A stretch of 64,000 nt of DNA from Symbiodinium sp. CCMP2592 (Eukaryota > Sar > Dinophyceae > Suessiales > Symbiodiniaceae): contig CAJNDT010006134.1 of assembly GCA_905221615.1 (NCBI GenBank), positions 318,501-382,500 on the forward strand. Direction: 5' to 3'. This document shows positions 11,413 to 21,365 of this stretch, piece by piece. Below the pieces are notes generated by a model, which was not told the DNA's origin, ran no database searches, and saw only the letters and a list, made by a program, of their open reading frames with translations. Position 1 is the first letter of the stretch. Each line of letters opens with the position of its first letter. The translations under genes were made by a program, and so were the position numbers.

Positions 11413-11543
11413 TATAGGGGAAAAGGAGGGACCCTTAATAAGGAGCCCTAGGTATATACCCCTGATATAGCTGTTATATACCCATTATATAGCCCATTAT
11501 AGGGTAGGGGTTTGCATTAAGGGTCCCTCCTTTTCCCCTTTGA
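11413..11543. mobile_element. Mini-element family F (copy 1)
   Basis: Inverted ends GGGGAAAAGGAGGGACCC / GGGTCCCTCCTTTTCCCC around an AT-rich centre with stepwise ATATACC and TATATAGCCCATTATAGGG motifs. About 130 bp. Confidence 0.82.
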
Positions 11544-11544
11544 T

Positions 11545-11755
11545 ATATAGGGGCCGTGATCATTAGAATAGGGCTTTGGGATGTTTCGGGGCCCACTATA
11601 TACTATACTTGGGTGGTTGTCAAAATTATGGTCCCTTTTTGGGTACCCTAAATATTAGGTGCCGTATCATAATGGGGATCCAAAACGGGACCAGATTTTT
11701 GACAACCACCCACTTATAACAAGGAACTGAACCCCCATTATTGAGGCCCCTATAT
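11545..11755. mobile_element. Mini-element family E (copy 2) carrying a nested family C element
   Basis: The left arm ATATAGGGGCC and right arm GGCCCCTATAT are separated by a complete C element with an ACTT duplication. It abuts a family F element at its left end. Confidence 0.8.
11611..11711. mobile_element. Mini-element family C (copy 2, nested in family E)
   Basis: Inverted ends GGGTGGTTGTC / GACAACCACCC with perfect target duplication ACTT on both sides, within the E element 11545-11755. Confidence 0.87.
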
Positions 11756-11759
11756 TAGC

Positions 11760-12130
11760 CTGCTTCGCAAGGACTTCGCAGCCGCTGGTGCAGCTGTCGA
11801 GCGAGGGCGGTTGATTCTCGCTTTCACTGCTCCTCCAAAATCTCCGAAGCCCCAAAGACACGAAAGCCCCGCTGTCCGAAATTGTTGTAGGAGCTCGTTG
11901 ATGAAGCTTCAAGGGAAATTCAAACGGAACCCTTTCGGAATCCTTTTACCCTACCCCTGAGGCCCTAGACTTTTGGCTCTAAACACTAGATCCGGAAAGC
12001 CCACAAAGCCCGTAAACCCCACAGAAACCCTTTGAGGAACCCTTGCAGAACCCCTTAAAGGAACCCCAACCGGAACCTTATTACGAACCCTGCGAGCCTG
12101 AGCTGGAACATCCCGAAAGCCCAAAACCTC
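11760..12130. other. No gene assigned; short minus-strand frame
   Basis: Minus-strand text near 11765-11900 (DSGAFVSLGLRRFWRSSESE) is protein-like, but the frame enters family C and is not recognised. Confidence 0.35.
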
Positions 12131-12295
12131 TGAACCCTAAACCCCTTTTTAAGGAGTCCTAAACCCTAAACCCCTAACCCGCTAAGGAGCCCTAAATCCC
12201 GAAATCCCTAAACCCCTAAACCCTACCCCCCTAAGGAGTCCTAAACCCTAAACCCCTGCCCTTTTAAGGAGCCCTATATCCCGAAATCACTCAAT
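12130..12295. repeat. Higher-order telomere-like tandem (two ~75-90 bp units)
   Basis: Each unit combines AAGGAGTCCTAAACCC with AAGGAGCCCTAAATCCCG-type sequence. Confidence 0.78.
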
Positions 12296-12492
12296 GCTGC
12301 CGGGGTGACGCCATGGCACCGCAGCGGAAGCCAAAGCGTGCGCAGCCATGAGCTACCACCCAGGCACCTTCGATCGTGTATGGGTGATAAGGCTACCTCC
12401 AGCCCCAGAACAAGGTTTTTGTAAAGGGGTCCTTAAAGGAATCTATAACGGTTCTATAATTATGAGGGAGTTAAGGAGCACTTCTTTTAAAA

Positions 12493-12497
<5 letters not shown>

Positions 12498-12530
<33 letters not shown>
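12498..12530. repeat. (TA)n microsatellite
   Basis: Pure TA run of about 32 bp. Confidence 0.95.
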
Positions 12531-12531
<1 letters not shown>

Positions 12532-12539
12532 AGCTCATA

Positions 12540-12920
12540 ATGAGGAGCCTGGTCCCTGTAGGTTCTAGGCGCTGCAGGTTTGGCTTAGACTTCAGCGCTT
12601 AAGGCTGAAAAACTGGGGGCCTAAAGTCTCTAGGGATAGGGCATTTAGAGAAGGATATACATGTGCTCTATAAGGGGTTCAAAGAGGTTCCATGGATATG
12701 GGTTTCATGAAGCTTCTTGATTACGGAGTTATGGAGTCTCTCAGCGGTTCGAATTCAAGAGCCTGCAGTCATGTTGGGGGATTCGGGTTTAAGGCTCGAA
12801 GAGCTTGGGCTTTCGAGGCTCTTCGGAGTGAGGGAAAGGTTTTAGGTTTTAGTTGCTTTAGGATTCTGGGCTTGTCAAGAATTGACAAGAGCAAGTCCCT
12901 AAACCCCTAACCCTAAACCC
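12540..12920. other. No gene seen
   Basis: A 72-codon plus frame (12692-12910) ends in telomere-derived residues. No motif. Confidence 0.5.
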
Positions 12921-13014
12921 TAAACCGTACCAAAGATCGACCTTCCCGCATGGACCATGAACCCTCGAGCTAAAGTCTACTCCTTGCAGCAAAACCTGAA
13001 CGCTTCTTAGGCTA

Positions 13015-13120
13015 GGATACCCAGTAACCCAAGAATAAAAAGGCCTCTCTTTTTGGTATTGGGTAACTTTATAAGGAACCTAGGACTACAAAAAAGGAAT
13101 AAGGGTACTACTGGGCATCC
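13015..13120. mobile_element. Mini-element family J (copy 1)
   Basis: GGATACCCAGTA / TACTGGGCATCC ends, flanked by TA. The interior (CCTCTCTTTTTGGTATTGGG) is identical to copy 2. Confidence 0.85.
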
Positions 13121-13154
13121 TAGTAGGGTCCATCTATGGCTTGGAGTTTACAGG

Positions 13155-13220
13155 GCTTTGGGGTTTAGGGTTTAGGGTTTGGGGTTTAGGGTTTAGGGTT
13201 TAGGGTTTAGGGTTTTAGGG
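13155..13220. repeat. TTTAGGG array
   Basis: Eight or so near-perfect units. Confidence 0.92.
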
Positions 13221-13224
13221 TTGT

Positions 13225-13890
13225 CTATGCAAGGCACAGGCTCAGGTACCTAAACCGCGAACCCAGGCTCCAAATCCCTAAATGCAAACCCGGAGGCCAT
13301 GCCAAGACAATGTGTGCAAGCAAGACTTTACGTTTCGGAAGATCCCGACAAAAGGAGAGCAAGAATCTCAAAAACGAACTTGAACAAGAACACTGCTGTA
13401 AGAAGAATGGCCAAGAACAAACTTTCATATCTTTCCCTAAACTCTGAACCCCAAAACCCAAAACCCAAGACCCTCAACTCTGAACCCCACGAGCCTCAAC
13501 TCTAAACCCGAAGACCTTCGAAGCACAACGGGAAGCCCCATGACCCAAAACCCAAAGTTTCGCGAACCCGCATGGCAAAGCAATAAAATCTACATCCCAA
13601 GCCCTAGAAACCCAAGACCCTGAACCCTGGACCCCAAGACCCTCCACCCCAAGACCCCAAATCCCTACACTTAAACGGCAAAAGTCTCAACTCCAACGGA
13701 AAAAGGGTCTCAAGCCCACTTCTTCCCTAAACATCCCTAAACAACCCTAAACATCCGATCTGCCAAGGGTCCCCAGCAGAAGCCAAGGACGCCGGCGTTC
13801 TCCGCACACCCTGGGAACTCGCTGACGCTTGGGTGGCCGGGCTGGGAGGGCTTAGCGAACTGTAGGGGCCGGGGCTCCTGGTTGTAATTC
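13225..13890. other. Telomere-like words and unique sequence, no gene
   Basis: CCCTGAACCC, CCCAAAACCC and CATCCCTAAAC words prevail at 13440-13755. No long frame. Confidence 0.55.
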
Positions 13891-13891
13891 T

Positions 13892-14038
13892 AGCATAAAG
13901 GAACCCAAAACCCTATTCTAATTATTGACGCCCCTATATTAATACAGGGGGCCTTCATCAGTTTGGGGCCCAGTATACTATATCTATAACAAAGACCTTC
14001 AAAGAACCCCCAAAATAGTATTGGTAATTCTTTAGCCT
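13892..14038. mobile_element. Family E fragments
   Basis: Two partial E copies: an AACCCTATTCTAATTATTG arm with CCCCTATATTA near 13905-13950, and an AACCCCCAAAATAGTATTGG arm near 14008-14030. Confidence 0.6.
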
Positions 14039-14244
14039 TACATAATATAATTGCATGATGCAACTTCTCCGGAAAGTTCCGCCTTGCTCCTCCAAGAATG
14101 GGAGCACGCTCACCTGCAGCAGATCGGGCACAAGCATCAACTCCAACCTAGAACCCCTTAAGGACCAAACCGCGAGCTGTAAACGTGCACTGCATATAAT
14201 AAGCACTAAAGTTAAAACGCTTACTACAGGTGGCCAATAGTTCC

Positions 14245-14326
14245 CAATACTTTTTGGGGGGTTCCTCATTATAGTTACAGTATAAAGGAGCCCAGAACCC
14301 TATTCGAACTATTGAGGCCCCTATAT
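14245..14326. mobile_element. Family E fragment
   Basis: GGGGGGTTCCTCATTATAG followed by GAACCCTATTCGAACTATTG and GGCCCCTATAT; one arm is missing. Confidence 0.6.
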
Positions 14327-14407
14327 CAAATCAGGCTCACCGTTTAAGGCTTCGGCTTCAGGGCATGCAACAGCCTCAAACTTCCAAATTTCCTCAAGGC
14401 CCCATAC

Positions 14408-14638
14408 CCAGAGACTCCAACATCCTTTAAATTAAGGAATATAGACCTTGGATCCTCCTCACCTACTCTAACTTAACGTAAGTTCCTTACAATTAATTAA
14501 GGGATATTGGTTAGGAGCTGCCCCCACCCTGTAATAGTGACCATAAGGATTATATAGGATTATATTAGGGCCCTATTATATTCCTATTATACCACTATTA
14601 CAGGGTGGGGGCCCCTTTTAAGATTTTGGAGTGTCTGG
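14408..14638. mobile_element. Mini-element family D (copy 1) carrying a nested 8-bp-type element
   Basis: The D ends CCAGAGACTCC and GTGTCTGG enclose a complete TTAG...TTAA element (14511-14621) near the right arm. Confidence 0.8.
14511..14621. mobile_element. Mini-element family I (copy 1, 8-bp duplication)
   Basis: Ends TTAGGAGCTGCCCCCACC and GGTGGGGGCCCCTTTTAA. Flanks GATATTGG (14503-14510) and GATTTTGG (14622-14629) match at 7 of 8 bases. The uninterrupted family D sequence has GATATTGG once at this place. Confidence 0.87.
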
Positions 14639-14685
14639 GCACCCCCTTGGCATCCTCAACTCTGAAAATTGAGCCCTGTAGTCGA

Positions 14686-14965
14686 AACACCCGAACCTGG
14701 AAAACCAAAACTTACTAAGGCCACTATATTACAGGGGCCTTAATGATTTCAATAGGGTTTTGGGTACTTATAAAGGCAACTATGTACAGGGGCCTTATAA
14801 TGATTAGAATAGGGTTTTGGGTTCCTTTATACTACAGTTACAATAAACACCCGAACCTGGAGAACCAAAACTTATTAAGGCAACTATGTACAGGGGCCTT
14901 AGTGATTAGAAGAGGTTTTTGGGCTCCTTTATACTATGATGATAATAAACACCCGAACCTGGAAA
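14686..14965. repeat. Tandem array of a unit containing family E sequence
   Basis: Three copies of a ~90-120 bp unit joining AACACCCGAACCTGGAAAACC to an E-type arm (ACAGGGGCCTTAATGATT). AACTATGTACAGGGGCCTTA is exactly repeated at two positions. Confidence 0.8.
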
Positions 14966-14969
14966 ACCT

Positions 14970-15415
14970 CTTCGAAGCCTGGAGCCTACGGCCTTAAGGA
15001 TCCGACGGCAAATCTGCGAGCCGAAACTAACGAACTCTGAAGTAAGCTCTAACACGTAAGGCTTATTGATGTAGGTTGAAGGGCAGGGCTAAACCCCTAA
15101 ACCCTAAGCCCCTAAACCCCAGGCCCTCAGCCCCGGTATATCAGTCACCACACTTTCCGGTTGCCTCCAGGTCTTGCTCCACATCCGCCCAGGGAGTATT
15201 CAGGGGCGTGAGCACCGTTGGTGCCTGTCAGGAAGGATTTAGGTCCAGGCTTTAGGGCTTTGGGTTTGGGGGTTGAGGGTTTAGGGTTTCGGGGTTGGGT
15301 TTCGAGTTTCGGGGTTTAGGGTTCAGGGTCTGAGTCTAAGGCTTAGGAACACGGATCCCTCCATAAGCTAAGCGATATTAACTGGGCTCGCCTTCGGAGC
15401 CCCTTGAAAAATGTG
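14970..15415. other. Telomere-like words, no gene
   Basis: CCCCTAAACCCTAAGCCCC at 15090-15120 and TTTAGGG/TTTCGGGG variants at 15240-15330. Confidence 0.6.
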
Positions 15416-15416
15416 A

Positions 15417-15420
<4 letters not shown>

Positions 15421-15452
<32 letters not shown>
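15421..15452. repeat. (GT)n/(TA)n microsatellite
   Basis: GTGTGTGTATATAT followed by a TA run. Confidence 0.95.
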
Positions 15453-15780
15453 GTAGGGTCCTTATATAAACCCAATAAGGAAAATATTCCAAGAACCCAA
15501 AGGCCTACCCAGTTAAGTATTGCTGAAGTAACGGAGCCACTCTGGGCTCAATGCCCTTTCGGTCGCAGGGTAAAATGGCTGGGGATCTGTTCGGGAACTA
15601 GTCTACTGAGACGAGCATGATACAGCGTTTACAAAAAGCCTGTTACCATAAACCTTTAACCCGAAATCCTAAACCGGTAAGCCCTAAACCCCTAAATCCT
15701 AAAACCTGAAACTTCACATAAGTTGGAGCCCTGCCCTTTCAGAACGGCTCAACCATGTTATCGGTATGTACAACCCAATA

Positions 15781-15892
15781 ATATAAGGGCCTCAATTATT
15801 AGAATACGGTTTTGGGACATATTATAAATTATACTATGGCTATAATAAAAGAAACCCCACAATAGTCTAGGAAATTATTAAGGCCTCTATAG
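15781..15892. mobile_element. Mini-element family E (copy 3)
   Basis: Arms ATATAAGGGCC / GGCCTCTATAG. TA is on the left; TC on the right is probably a mutated TA. It lies in a minus-strand exon-like block. Confidence 0.75.
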
Positions 15893-15996
15893 TCGGCTTC
15901 GGAGCCTTGCACGACTGCGTGTCTGCACTTGTGGCTTTCACAGGCATGCTTTCGGCTTACGGCAGACAAGTGTTGAATGTTTCTCTGCGTTGGAGC

Positions 15997-16225
15997 CCAG
16001 AGACTCCAACAACCCTTAAGTAAGGAATATTCCTTAAATTATAGAAGGATCCCTAATACGATTTAAGGAATATTCCTTAATTAAGGAATATTCCTTAAAC
16101 TATTTTAGGATCCCTATTATGATTTAAGGAATATTCCTGAAGTAAGGAATATTCCTTAAACTATTTTAGGATCCCTAATATGATTTAAGGAATATTCCTT
16201 AATTAAGGGATATTGGAGTCTCTGG
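15997..16225. mobile_element. Mini-element family D (copy 2, three internal units)
   Basis: Ends CCAGAGACTCC / GGAGTCTCTGG. Flanks GAGC and GAGG are near-matching. The interior holds three ~65-bp units, each with TTCCTTAAA, a TAGGATCCC-like centre and GATTTAAGGAATATTCC. Confidence 0.84.
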
Positions 16226-16262
16226 GAGGGTCCAGCGGTTCAGGGTGCCGAGGTTGCTTTGG

Positions 16263-16363
16263 CTATACTGAACTTAGAGCCCTAGCAAAAATTAGAATTT
16301 TCGCTGTTTCTTAGGGATTATAATCACCAGAAAGTAAATATTATTTCTAAGTACCCCTAAGTT
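16263..16363 (-). repeat. Non-palindromic repeat O (copy 1), GT-AG bounded on the minus strand
   Basis: It shares about 100 bp with 21268-21365 (CTATACTGAACTTAGA, CCCTAGCAAAAATTA, TAAGTACCCCT). On the minus strand it runs GTACTTAGAA to TTCAGTATAG, so it could be an intron. An open frame begins right after its AG. Confidence 0.65.
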
Positions 16364-16734
16364 GAGGATTTTGGGTTCTGGGTGTAGGGTTTTGCGTGCC
16401 AAGATACGGATTTCCTCTCGTGCCGTGAGAGATCGTGCCCGTTAGGCTTTAAGAGTCCCCTCGGGTTCTAAACACTAAACCTAAGCTGCAGTGCTATAGC
16501 ATCGAAAACCTGCACCTTCGGCCGCTTCATTAACTTCCTGCTGCTAGCTGGTATTTCCGGAGCCGAGCACTGACAAACATATTTGCACGCTGCAAACACT
16601 TACAAGCACCATGATCATGACAATCGCGATGACTGTCGCTACCCGTGACACTGGTACCGATGTGCACAAAACTGCTAGCATGCTTGACGGTGTAGTAGTG
16701 ATGATCACGCCATTGGGAAGATAATGGTGAAGAA

Positions 16735-16802
16735 GGCGATGGTAAAGATGAAGGTGCAGATGCAGAAGATACTGATGACGATGACGATGACGATGATGGT
16801 GG
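16735..16802. repeat. GAT/GAC-rich microsatellite
   Basis: GATGACGATGACGATGACG core. The minus strand translates to a Ser run, not a gene. Confidence 0.85.
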
Positions 16803-16805
16803 TGC

Positions 16806-16912
16806 CCAGAGACTCCAATATCCCTTAATCAAGGAATATTCCTTAAATCGTATTAGGGATCCTATTATAATTTAAGGTATGTTCCTTAATTAAGGGATAT
16901 TGGAGTCTCTGG
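16806..16912. mobile_element. Mini-element family D (copy 3, one unit)
   Basis: Perfect CCAGAGACTCCAATATCCC-type ends. It lies between a GAT/GAC-rich and a GGT-rich microsatellite, so the target duplicate cannot be judged. Confidence 0.83.
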
Positions 16913-16985
16913 TGGTGTGGGGGGTGGTGGGGCTGGTGCGGGTGGTTGTGGCAGTGGTAGTCATGGCAACGTAGTAGTAGTGGTG
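16913..16985. repeat. GGT/GTGG-rich microsatellite
   Basis: GGTGGTGTGGGGGGTGG and similar, continuing from the family D element. Confidence 0.85.
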
Positions 16986-17049
16986 CTGGATCCCCACTCC
17001 TGCTGCTATATACTTCGCTATCGCCTTTGACTGCTGCCGCCACAATACT

Positions 17050-17140
17050 TGCTAGGGTTTAGGGTTTAGGAGTTTAGGGTTTAGGGTTTAGGGTTTAGGG
17101 CTTAAGGGTTTAAGGGTTTAGGGTTTAGGGTTTAGGATGA
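17050..17140. repeat. TTTAGGG array
   Basis: Near-perfect units with one TTTAGGAG variant. Confidence 0.92.
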
Positions 17141-17324
17141 CTTGACGACAGCCACCATTAGTAATCTTGTGACAGTTCTTTCTAAGCTAGCGCTGGGTGC
17201 CGAAATGCGTGAACCGATCCAGAGAATCCAATTAGCAATATGTCGCATGCCCTTTTGACCAAGCATCTGCTATATTGGTGCTTCGAGCCATTGTCCTAAG
17301 GCCTAGAAAGCCTGAACCCGGAAA

Positions 17325-17430
17325 CAGAAACCCTAAACCCTATAAACCCTAAACTTCCCTAAACCCTAAACCCTAAACCCCTAAACCCCTAAACCCCTAA
17401 ACCCCTAAACCCCTAAACCCTAAACCCCTG
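17325..17430. repeat. CCCTAAA array
   Basis: Units alternate between CCCTAAA and CCCCTAAA; opposite orientation to 17050-17140. Confidence 0.92.
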
Positions 17431-18040
17431 TGCCGGGCTCCACGAAGACGGCCTGACGCAGCATCTCCCAGAAACCTGGATCGGAGCCCACATCCTCGTA
17501 CCTGAGGGCAAGGCAAGGGTTCCAGGGATTAGAGATTACGGGATCAGGGATTAAGGATTAGGTTTTTTTTTTTTTAAGTGCAACGGGGCCTTCGGGTTTA
17601 GGGTTTAGGGTTAGGGTTTAGGGCTCAGGGTTTAGGGGTTTAAGTGCTTCGGGTTTTGGGATACAGGATGCTGGCTATGGGTCTTGGATCCACTGAACTT
17701 GGCGCTCTTAACCAAGGGGATCCGTACAACATATAGCATGCTTCTTGATGGGAAAACACTTAGCCCTAGACTAAATCCCTAAGAGTAGAGTCTTGGATTT
17801 TAATTTTTCAGCTCGGAGGGGGCTTGGAGGGTGTCGAATTCGGGTTTGGGGTTTCGGATATATCGCAGGGTTTAGGGTATGGTTCACATGGACTAGAGGA
17901 TATTGCTAGTACGATCACATTTCCCACCTACGGTTGCTTTGCATTGAAGGCTCGGTGGGCCTAGTCGAGAATAAGAACCTAGCAGTCGGGAGTATATGAG
18001 TATATGGTACTCGGATTTACCGTTTAAGTGCAGGAATTAG
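17431..18040. other. No gene; T run and telomere words
   Basis: A T13-14 run lies at 17562-17575, then TTTAGGG words at 17597-17645. No frame. Confidence 0.6.
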
Positions 18041-18042
18041 GG

Positions 18043-20123
18043 GCTTTGCTGTGTCAGGTGTATGTGCAGTATGCATTCTTCTTGGTTGGTGTTAAGGATT
18101 GAAAGTTCCTGTGATGCCAAGCGAATCCAAGAAGTGATAAGCCGAGCTTAGCTTTGTCATCTGTTCACCTTTTGAGGGTGTGTGTTAGGAACTAAGGCTT
18201 GCAGCAAGACTAACGCTTTGTGTGAGTAGATTTGCCCGTCATGCCGAGAAGTCACGAACTGAGGCTTCTTTCGTCCAGGCTGATTGGGAAGCTTTCTTCG
18301 AGATGTGTCCTGCAAACGATCGAGCACCGCAGATGAAGCTCACGTTTTCAGTCAGTGGGATCTTGGGAAACGTGACTTGGCCAGAGGTTGATGATTGTGC
18401 CAATCTTGGGTGCTTCTGCGAGCACTGGTAATTGAGAGAGTTGCTATCTATTCCTGAGCTGGTCCTGCACAGCACTGCTGTCGCCGCCGCCGTCGGCATC
18501 ACCCCAGGTCACAACGCTTCCACCCGCAACAATGGCAGCAAAAGCAATCTGAGTCGCTTGGATCTGCTGCACATTCTTGAGCTGAGTCTGCACAGCACTG
18601 CTGTCTGCACCATTGTAAGTGTAACCCCAGGTCACAACAGATCCATCGCCCAGAATGGCGGCAAAAGCGCCCTTAGACGCTTGGAGCTGCTGCACATTCT
18701 TCAGCTGGCCCTGCACAGCGCCGCTCTCACCACCAAAGTCAGCATGACCCCAGGTCACGACGGATCCATCGCCCAGAATGGCGGCAAAAGCGCCCTGAGA
18801 CGCTTGGAGCTGCTTCACATTCTTGAGCTGACCCTGCACAGCACTACTGTCGGCACCGAAATCAGCATCACCCCAAGTCACGACAGATCCATCACCGAGA
18901 ATGGCAGCGAAAGCACTGCTGCTAGCTTCAATCTGCTGCACATGTTTCAAGTGCTGCTGCACAGCGCTACTGTCGCCACCTCGGACAGCATCACCCCACG
19001 TCACGACGGATCCGTCGTCAAGCATTGCAGCAAAAGCCTGTGCAGAGGTCTGAATCTGCTGCACCTTTTTCAGCTGGCTCTGCACAGCACTGCTGCAGCC
19101 ACCTGCCCAGGGAGCACCCCATGTCACAACGGATCCGTCGTCAAGAATGGCAGCAAAAGCCCAGCCAGAGCCTTCGATCTGCTGCACATTCTTCAGCTGA
19201 TCCTGCGCGTCGCTGCTATCACCGCCAGAGAGAGCACAGCCCCAGGTCACCACGGATCCATCTTCAAGAAGGGCGGCAAAAGCATTCTGAGAGGCTTGGA
19301 TCTGATGCACATTCTTCAGCTGATCCTGCACAGCACTACTGTCGCCACCCGTGAAACCATTGCCCCAGGTCACAACCGATCCATCGTGTAGAATAGCAGC
19401 AAAGGCGGCTCCTGACGCTTGTATCTGCCGTACATTTTTCAACTGACCTTGCACAGCACTACTGTCGCCGCCACTTCTAGCATCACCCCAGGTCACCACG
19501 GATCCATCGCCAAGAATGGCCGCAAAAGCCCTGAAAGAGGCTTGAACTTGAACCGTCTTGCACAACAAGGTCAGGAAGTCACCATCCTGCACCCTGGCTT
19601 TCTTGACCTGCACACATCCTTCCACGACGCATCCGGATGAGTCCAAGAGCTGCCCGGTCCCGACCCCGAGTGCAATCTGCGCCCGTCGCTTCAATGTTGC
19701 CACCGTCTCATCCAACGCTGCTTGCACTACGACAGCCTGCCCACTGATCAGTCCCACTTCCAGGTGAATCGACATGTTGCGCACAATATTCAATCCCTCA
19801 CAGGATTACAGGTATTGCGAAAAGGGATTTACATATGTTGCAAGTTTAGATTGGCAGTGCCGCGCTTTAGGCACGCAGACCCTTCTTTGCTGTTTGCTTG
19901 CACTACTGTCCATCTCTGACGGGAATCATGGCGAGAACGGGGCTGCAATAACAAGCGGCGTGTCAGGGTTTAAGGTTTAGGATTCCTCTGCGGGTTCTTA
20001 TAAGTGTTACTTTAATGTAAGGCGGTTTAGAGCTGTACCGGGAAACCTGGGTTCCATGTCATGCAAGTCACTTGCATGAGCATCTTCATGAGTATCTGAA
20101 CGTCAGTATTTTTCATGTTCCCC
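18043..20123. repeat. Segmental duplication, unit 2 (pairs with 8368-10665)
   Basis: This is the second copy of the gene-plus-flank unit, in the same orientation, about 9.7 kb from unit 1. Similarity fades near 20123 after the GGTTCCATGTCATGCAA block. A weaker relative of the 3' flank is visible at about 23230-23520 beside copy 3. Confidence 0.8.
18444..19775 (-). CDS. Ubiquitin-like/RCC1-like repeat protein, copy 2, intact
   Basis: This is a single uninterrupted reading frame of 443 residues from the conserved MSIHLEVG start; an in-frame Met lies six codons upstream. Residues 1 to about 75 look like a ubiquitin-like domain (VQNGD/VQDGDFLTLL near its end). Nine repeats of about 41 residues follow, each with AFAAILxDGSVVTWG and GGDSSAVQxQLKNVQQIQAS. 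The protein ends QDQLRNR. No intron is needed. Such repeats form beta-propellers in RCC1 and BLIP-II. Dinoflagellate proteins of this look are often auto-labelled HERC-like E3 ligases, but no HECT domain is visible, so a ligase role is not supported. The gene and flanks from about 18043 to 20123 are a duplicate of 8368-10665. Transcription would be on the minus strand, like the other copies. Confidence 0.88.
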   Translation of the reverse strand: MSIHLEVGLISGQAVVVQAALDETVATLKRRAQIALGVGTGQLLDSSGCVVEGCVQVKKARVQDGDFLTLLCKTVQVQASFRAFAAILGDGSVVTWGDARSGGDSSAVQGQLKNVRQIQASGAAFAAILHDGSVVTWGNGFTGGDSSAVQDQLKNVHQIQASQNAFAALLEDGSVVTWGCALSGGDSSDAQDQLKNVQQIEGSGWAFAAILDDGSVVTWGAPWAGGCSSAVQSQLKKVQQIQTSAQAFAAMLDDGSVVTWGDAVRGGDSSAVQQHLKHVQQIEASSSAFAAILGDGSVVTWGDADFGADSSAVQGQLKNVKQLQASQGAFAAILGDGSVVTWGHADFGGESGAVQGQLKNVQQLQASKGAFAAILGDGSVVTWGYTYNGADSSAVQTQLKNVQQIQATQIAFAAIVAGGSVVTWGDADGGGDSSAVQDQLRNR

Positions 20124-20344
20124 TCGCACCGCCCTCTCAGCCTGTACGGTGCAATCAATAAGCCTGGACTCAAGCCTCAGCTTTATCGAGGAGCCTGGGA
20201 ACGATGAGATGACAAACACAGCAGCTCCCAACAAGTGTGTTTGTGCGGAACTGGGGACGTGCCCTCAACTCGACCTCCCATGTGAATACAAAATCGCATA
20301 CGTGTTGGGTAGGGGCTCGGCGTGTCTCCTCAGCTACAGACTGT

Positions 20345-20457
20345 TGCTGGGTTCTTGTTAAGGATTTCAATTTGAGTTACCACTACATGGACACCCTTTC
20401 ATAAACTATAGATCCCTTGTAGGGCAACGCAAAACTAATCCTTTAACAAGAACCCAG
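20345..20457. mobile_element. Single-copy inverted-repeat element
   Basis: CTGGGTTCTTGTTAAGGAT and ATCCTTTAACAAGAACCCAG form ends of a ~113-bp unit; flanks TGTTG/TGTTT suggest a 4-5 bp duplicate. Confidence 0.6.
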
Positions 20458-20489
20458 TGTTTGGTTTTGAGTCTTGACCCTGGTCCGGT

Positions 20490-20556
20490 GTATACTATGG
20501 TTACTATAGTGGCCTTAACAATTAGAATGGGTTTTGGGGGCCCATTATACTCTTGG
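20490..20556. mobile_element. Family E half-element
   Basis: The left arm and core (TATAGTGGCCTTAACAATTAG, shortened here to its GGCCTTAACAATTAG part) are present; the right arm is missing. Confidence 0.55.
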
Positions 20557-20559
20557 TTG

Positions 20560-21265
20560 CTGGGTTCGCATGCCCCGAACAAGTGTACACTTTCAGTCCA
20601 ACCGTGGGTGCAACGGCAGAAGCACCCGGGCAATGTTCAACCTAACACTCTAAACTCTAAACCCCAAACACGGCGTAGAGCTCCACACTGGGTGTATTTG
20701 TGGCTGAGTCTTCACAGGGGAAAATGACCCACGGCAATGGAAGAGGCACAGCTTGTTAAACACCTAATTAAACCAACACAGGCACTGTGAATCTCACACC
20801 TAAGCCAAATCGTAATCCAAAACCCAAAACACTAAACCCTGAACCGTAAAACCTAAACCCGAAACCCTGAACCCCATGCCCCGAAACCCTGAAACCCTAA
20901 AAGCCCTACAACCTACAACCCTAAACCCCTAAAACAGTAAAATCCTAAACCCTAAAACCCTAAAATCCTAACTCTACACCTCGAGGCCCCGACGCGCCCC
21001 TAAAGAAGTCCGGCAAAACGACGAGAAAGCCCTCGCTCAAAGCGTGGGACTTTCTTTCTCTTTAAGGTTTTGCCTGTTTTGTATAGGGTTTGTAGGTTTA
21101 TAGGGTTTAGGGTTTTGTATAGTGTTTATGGGCGTATAGGGTTTAGGGTTTCGGGTGTTTTGTACAAGGTTCAGGGTTTTTGCGGCCAGTTTCGTCGTCG
21201 GTTTATAGGGTTTAGGTGTTGCTTGTTTTGCACAACAACTGCATGGGGCTATCAACTCACTCGGG
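20560..21265. repeat. Decayed CCCTAAA then TTTAGGG words
   Basis: CCCTAAA-type text 20640-20975 and TATAGGGTTTAGGG-type text 21080-21215 in opposite orientation. Confidence 0.8.
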
Positions 21266-21267
21266 GC

Positions 21268-21365
21268 AACTATACTGAACTTAGAACCCTAGCAAAAATT
21301 AAGATTTTAGCTGCTTCTTCGGGATTATAATAACCAAAAATTAAAAACAAATAGTTCTAAGTACC
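21268..21365 (-). repeat. Non-palindromic repeat O (copy 2)
   Basis: Second copy with the same minus-strand GTACTTAGAA to TTCAGTATAG borders; sequence upstream on that strand is telomere-like DNA. Confidence 0.65.

Larger units (their letters stand above)
15739..16262 (-). pseudogene. Exon remnant split by two elements (4-bp and TA types)
   Basis: Removing elements 15997-16225 and 15781-15892 with one target copy each leaves a minus-strand frame of about 58 codons. It runs PKQPRHPEPLDPPTQRNIQH, then a Cys/His/Lys-rich stretch KHACESHKCRHAVVQGSE, then YWVVHTDNMVEPF and a stop. It starts directly after a TATAG acceptor-like end of the repeat at 16263-16363. Two insertions and an intron-like end in one short block suggest a former gene. 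The right TA of the second element is mutated to TC. Confidence 0.38.

Noticed and set aside
18432-19391. 319-codon plus-strand open frame
   Set aside because: Antisense of RCC1-like copy 2; its repeats only mirror the 123-bp period.
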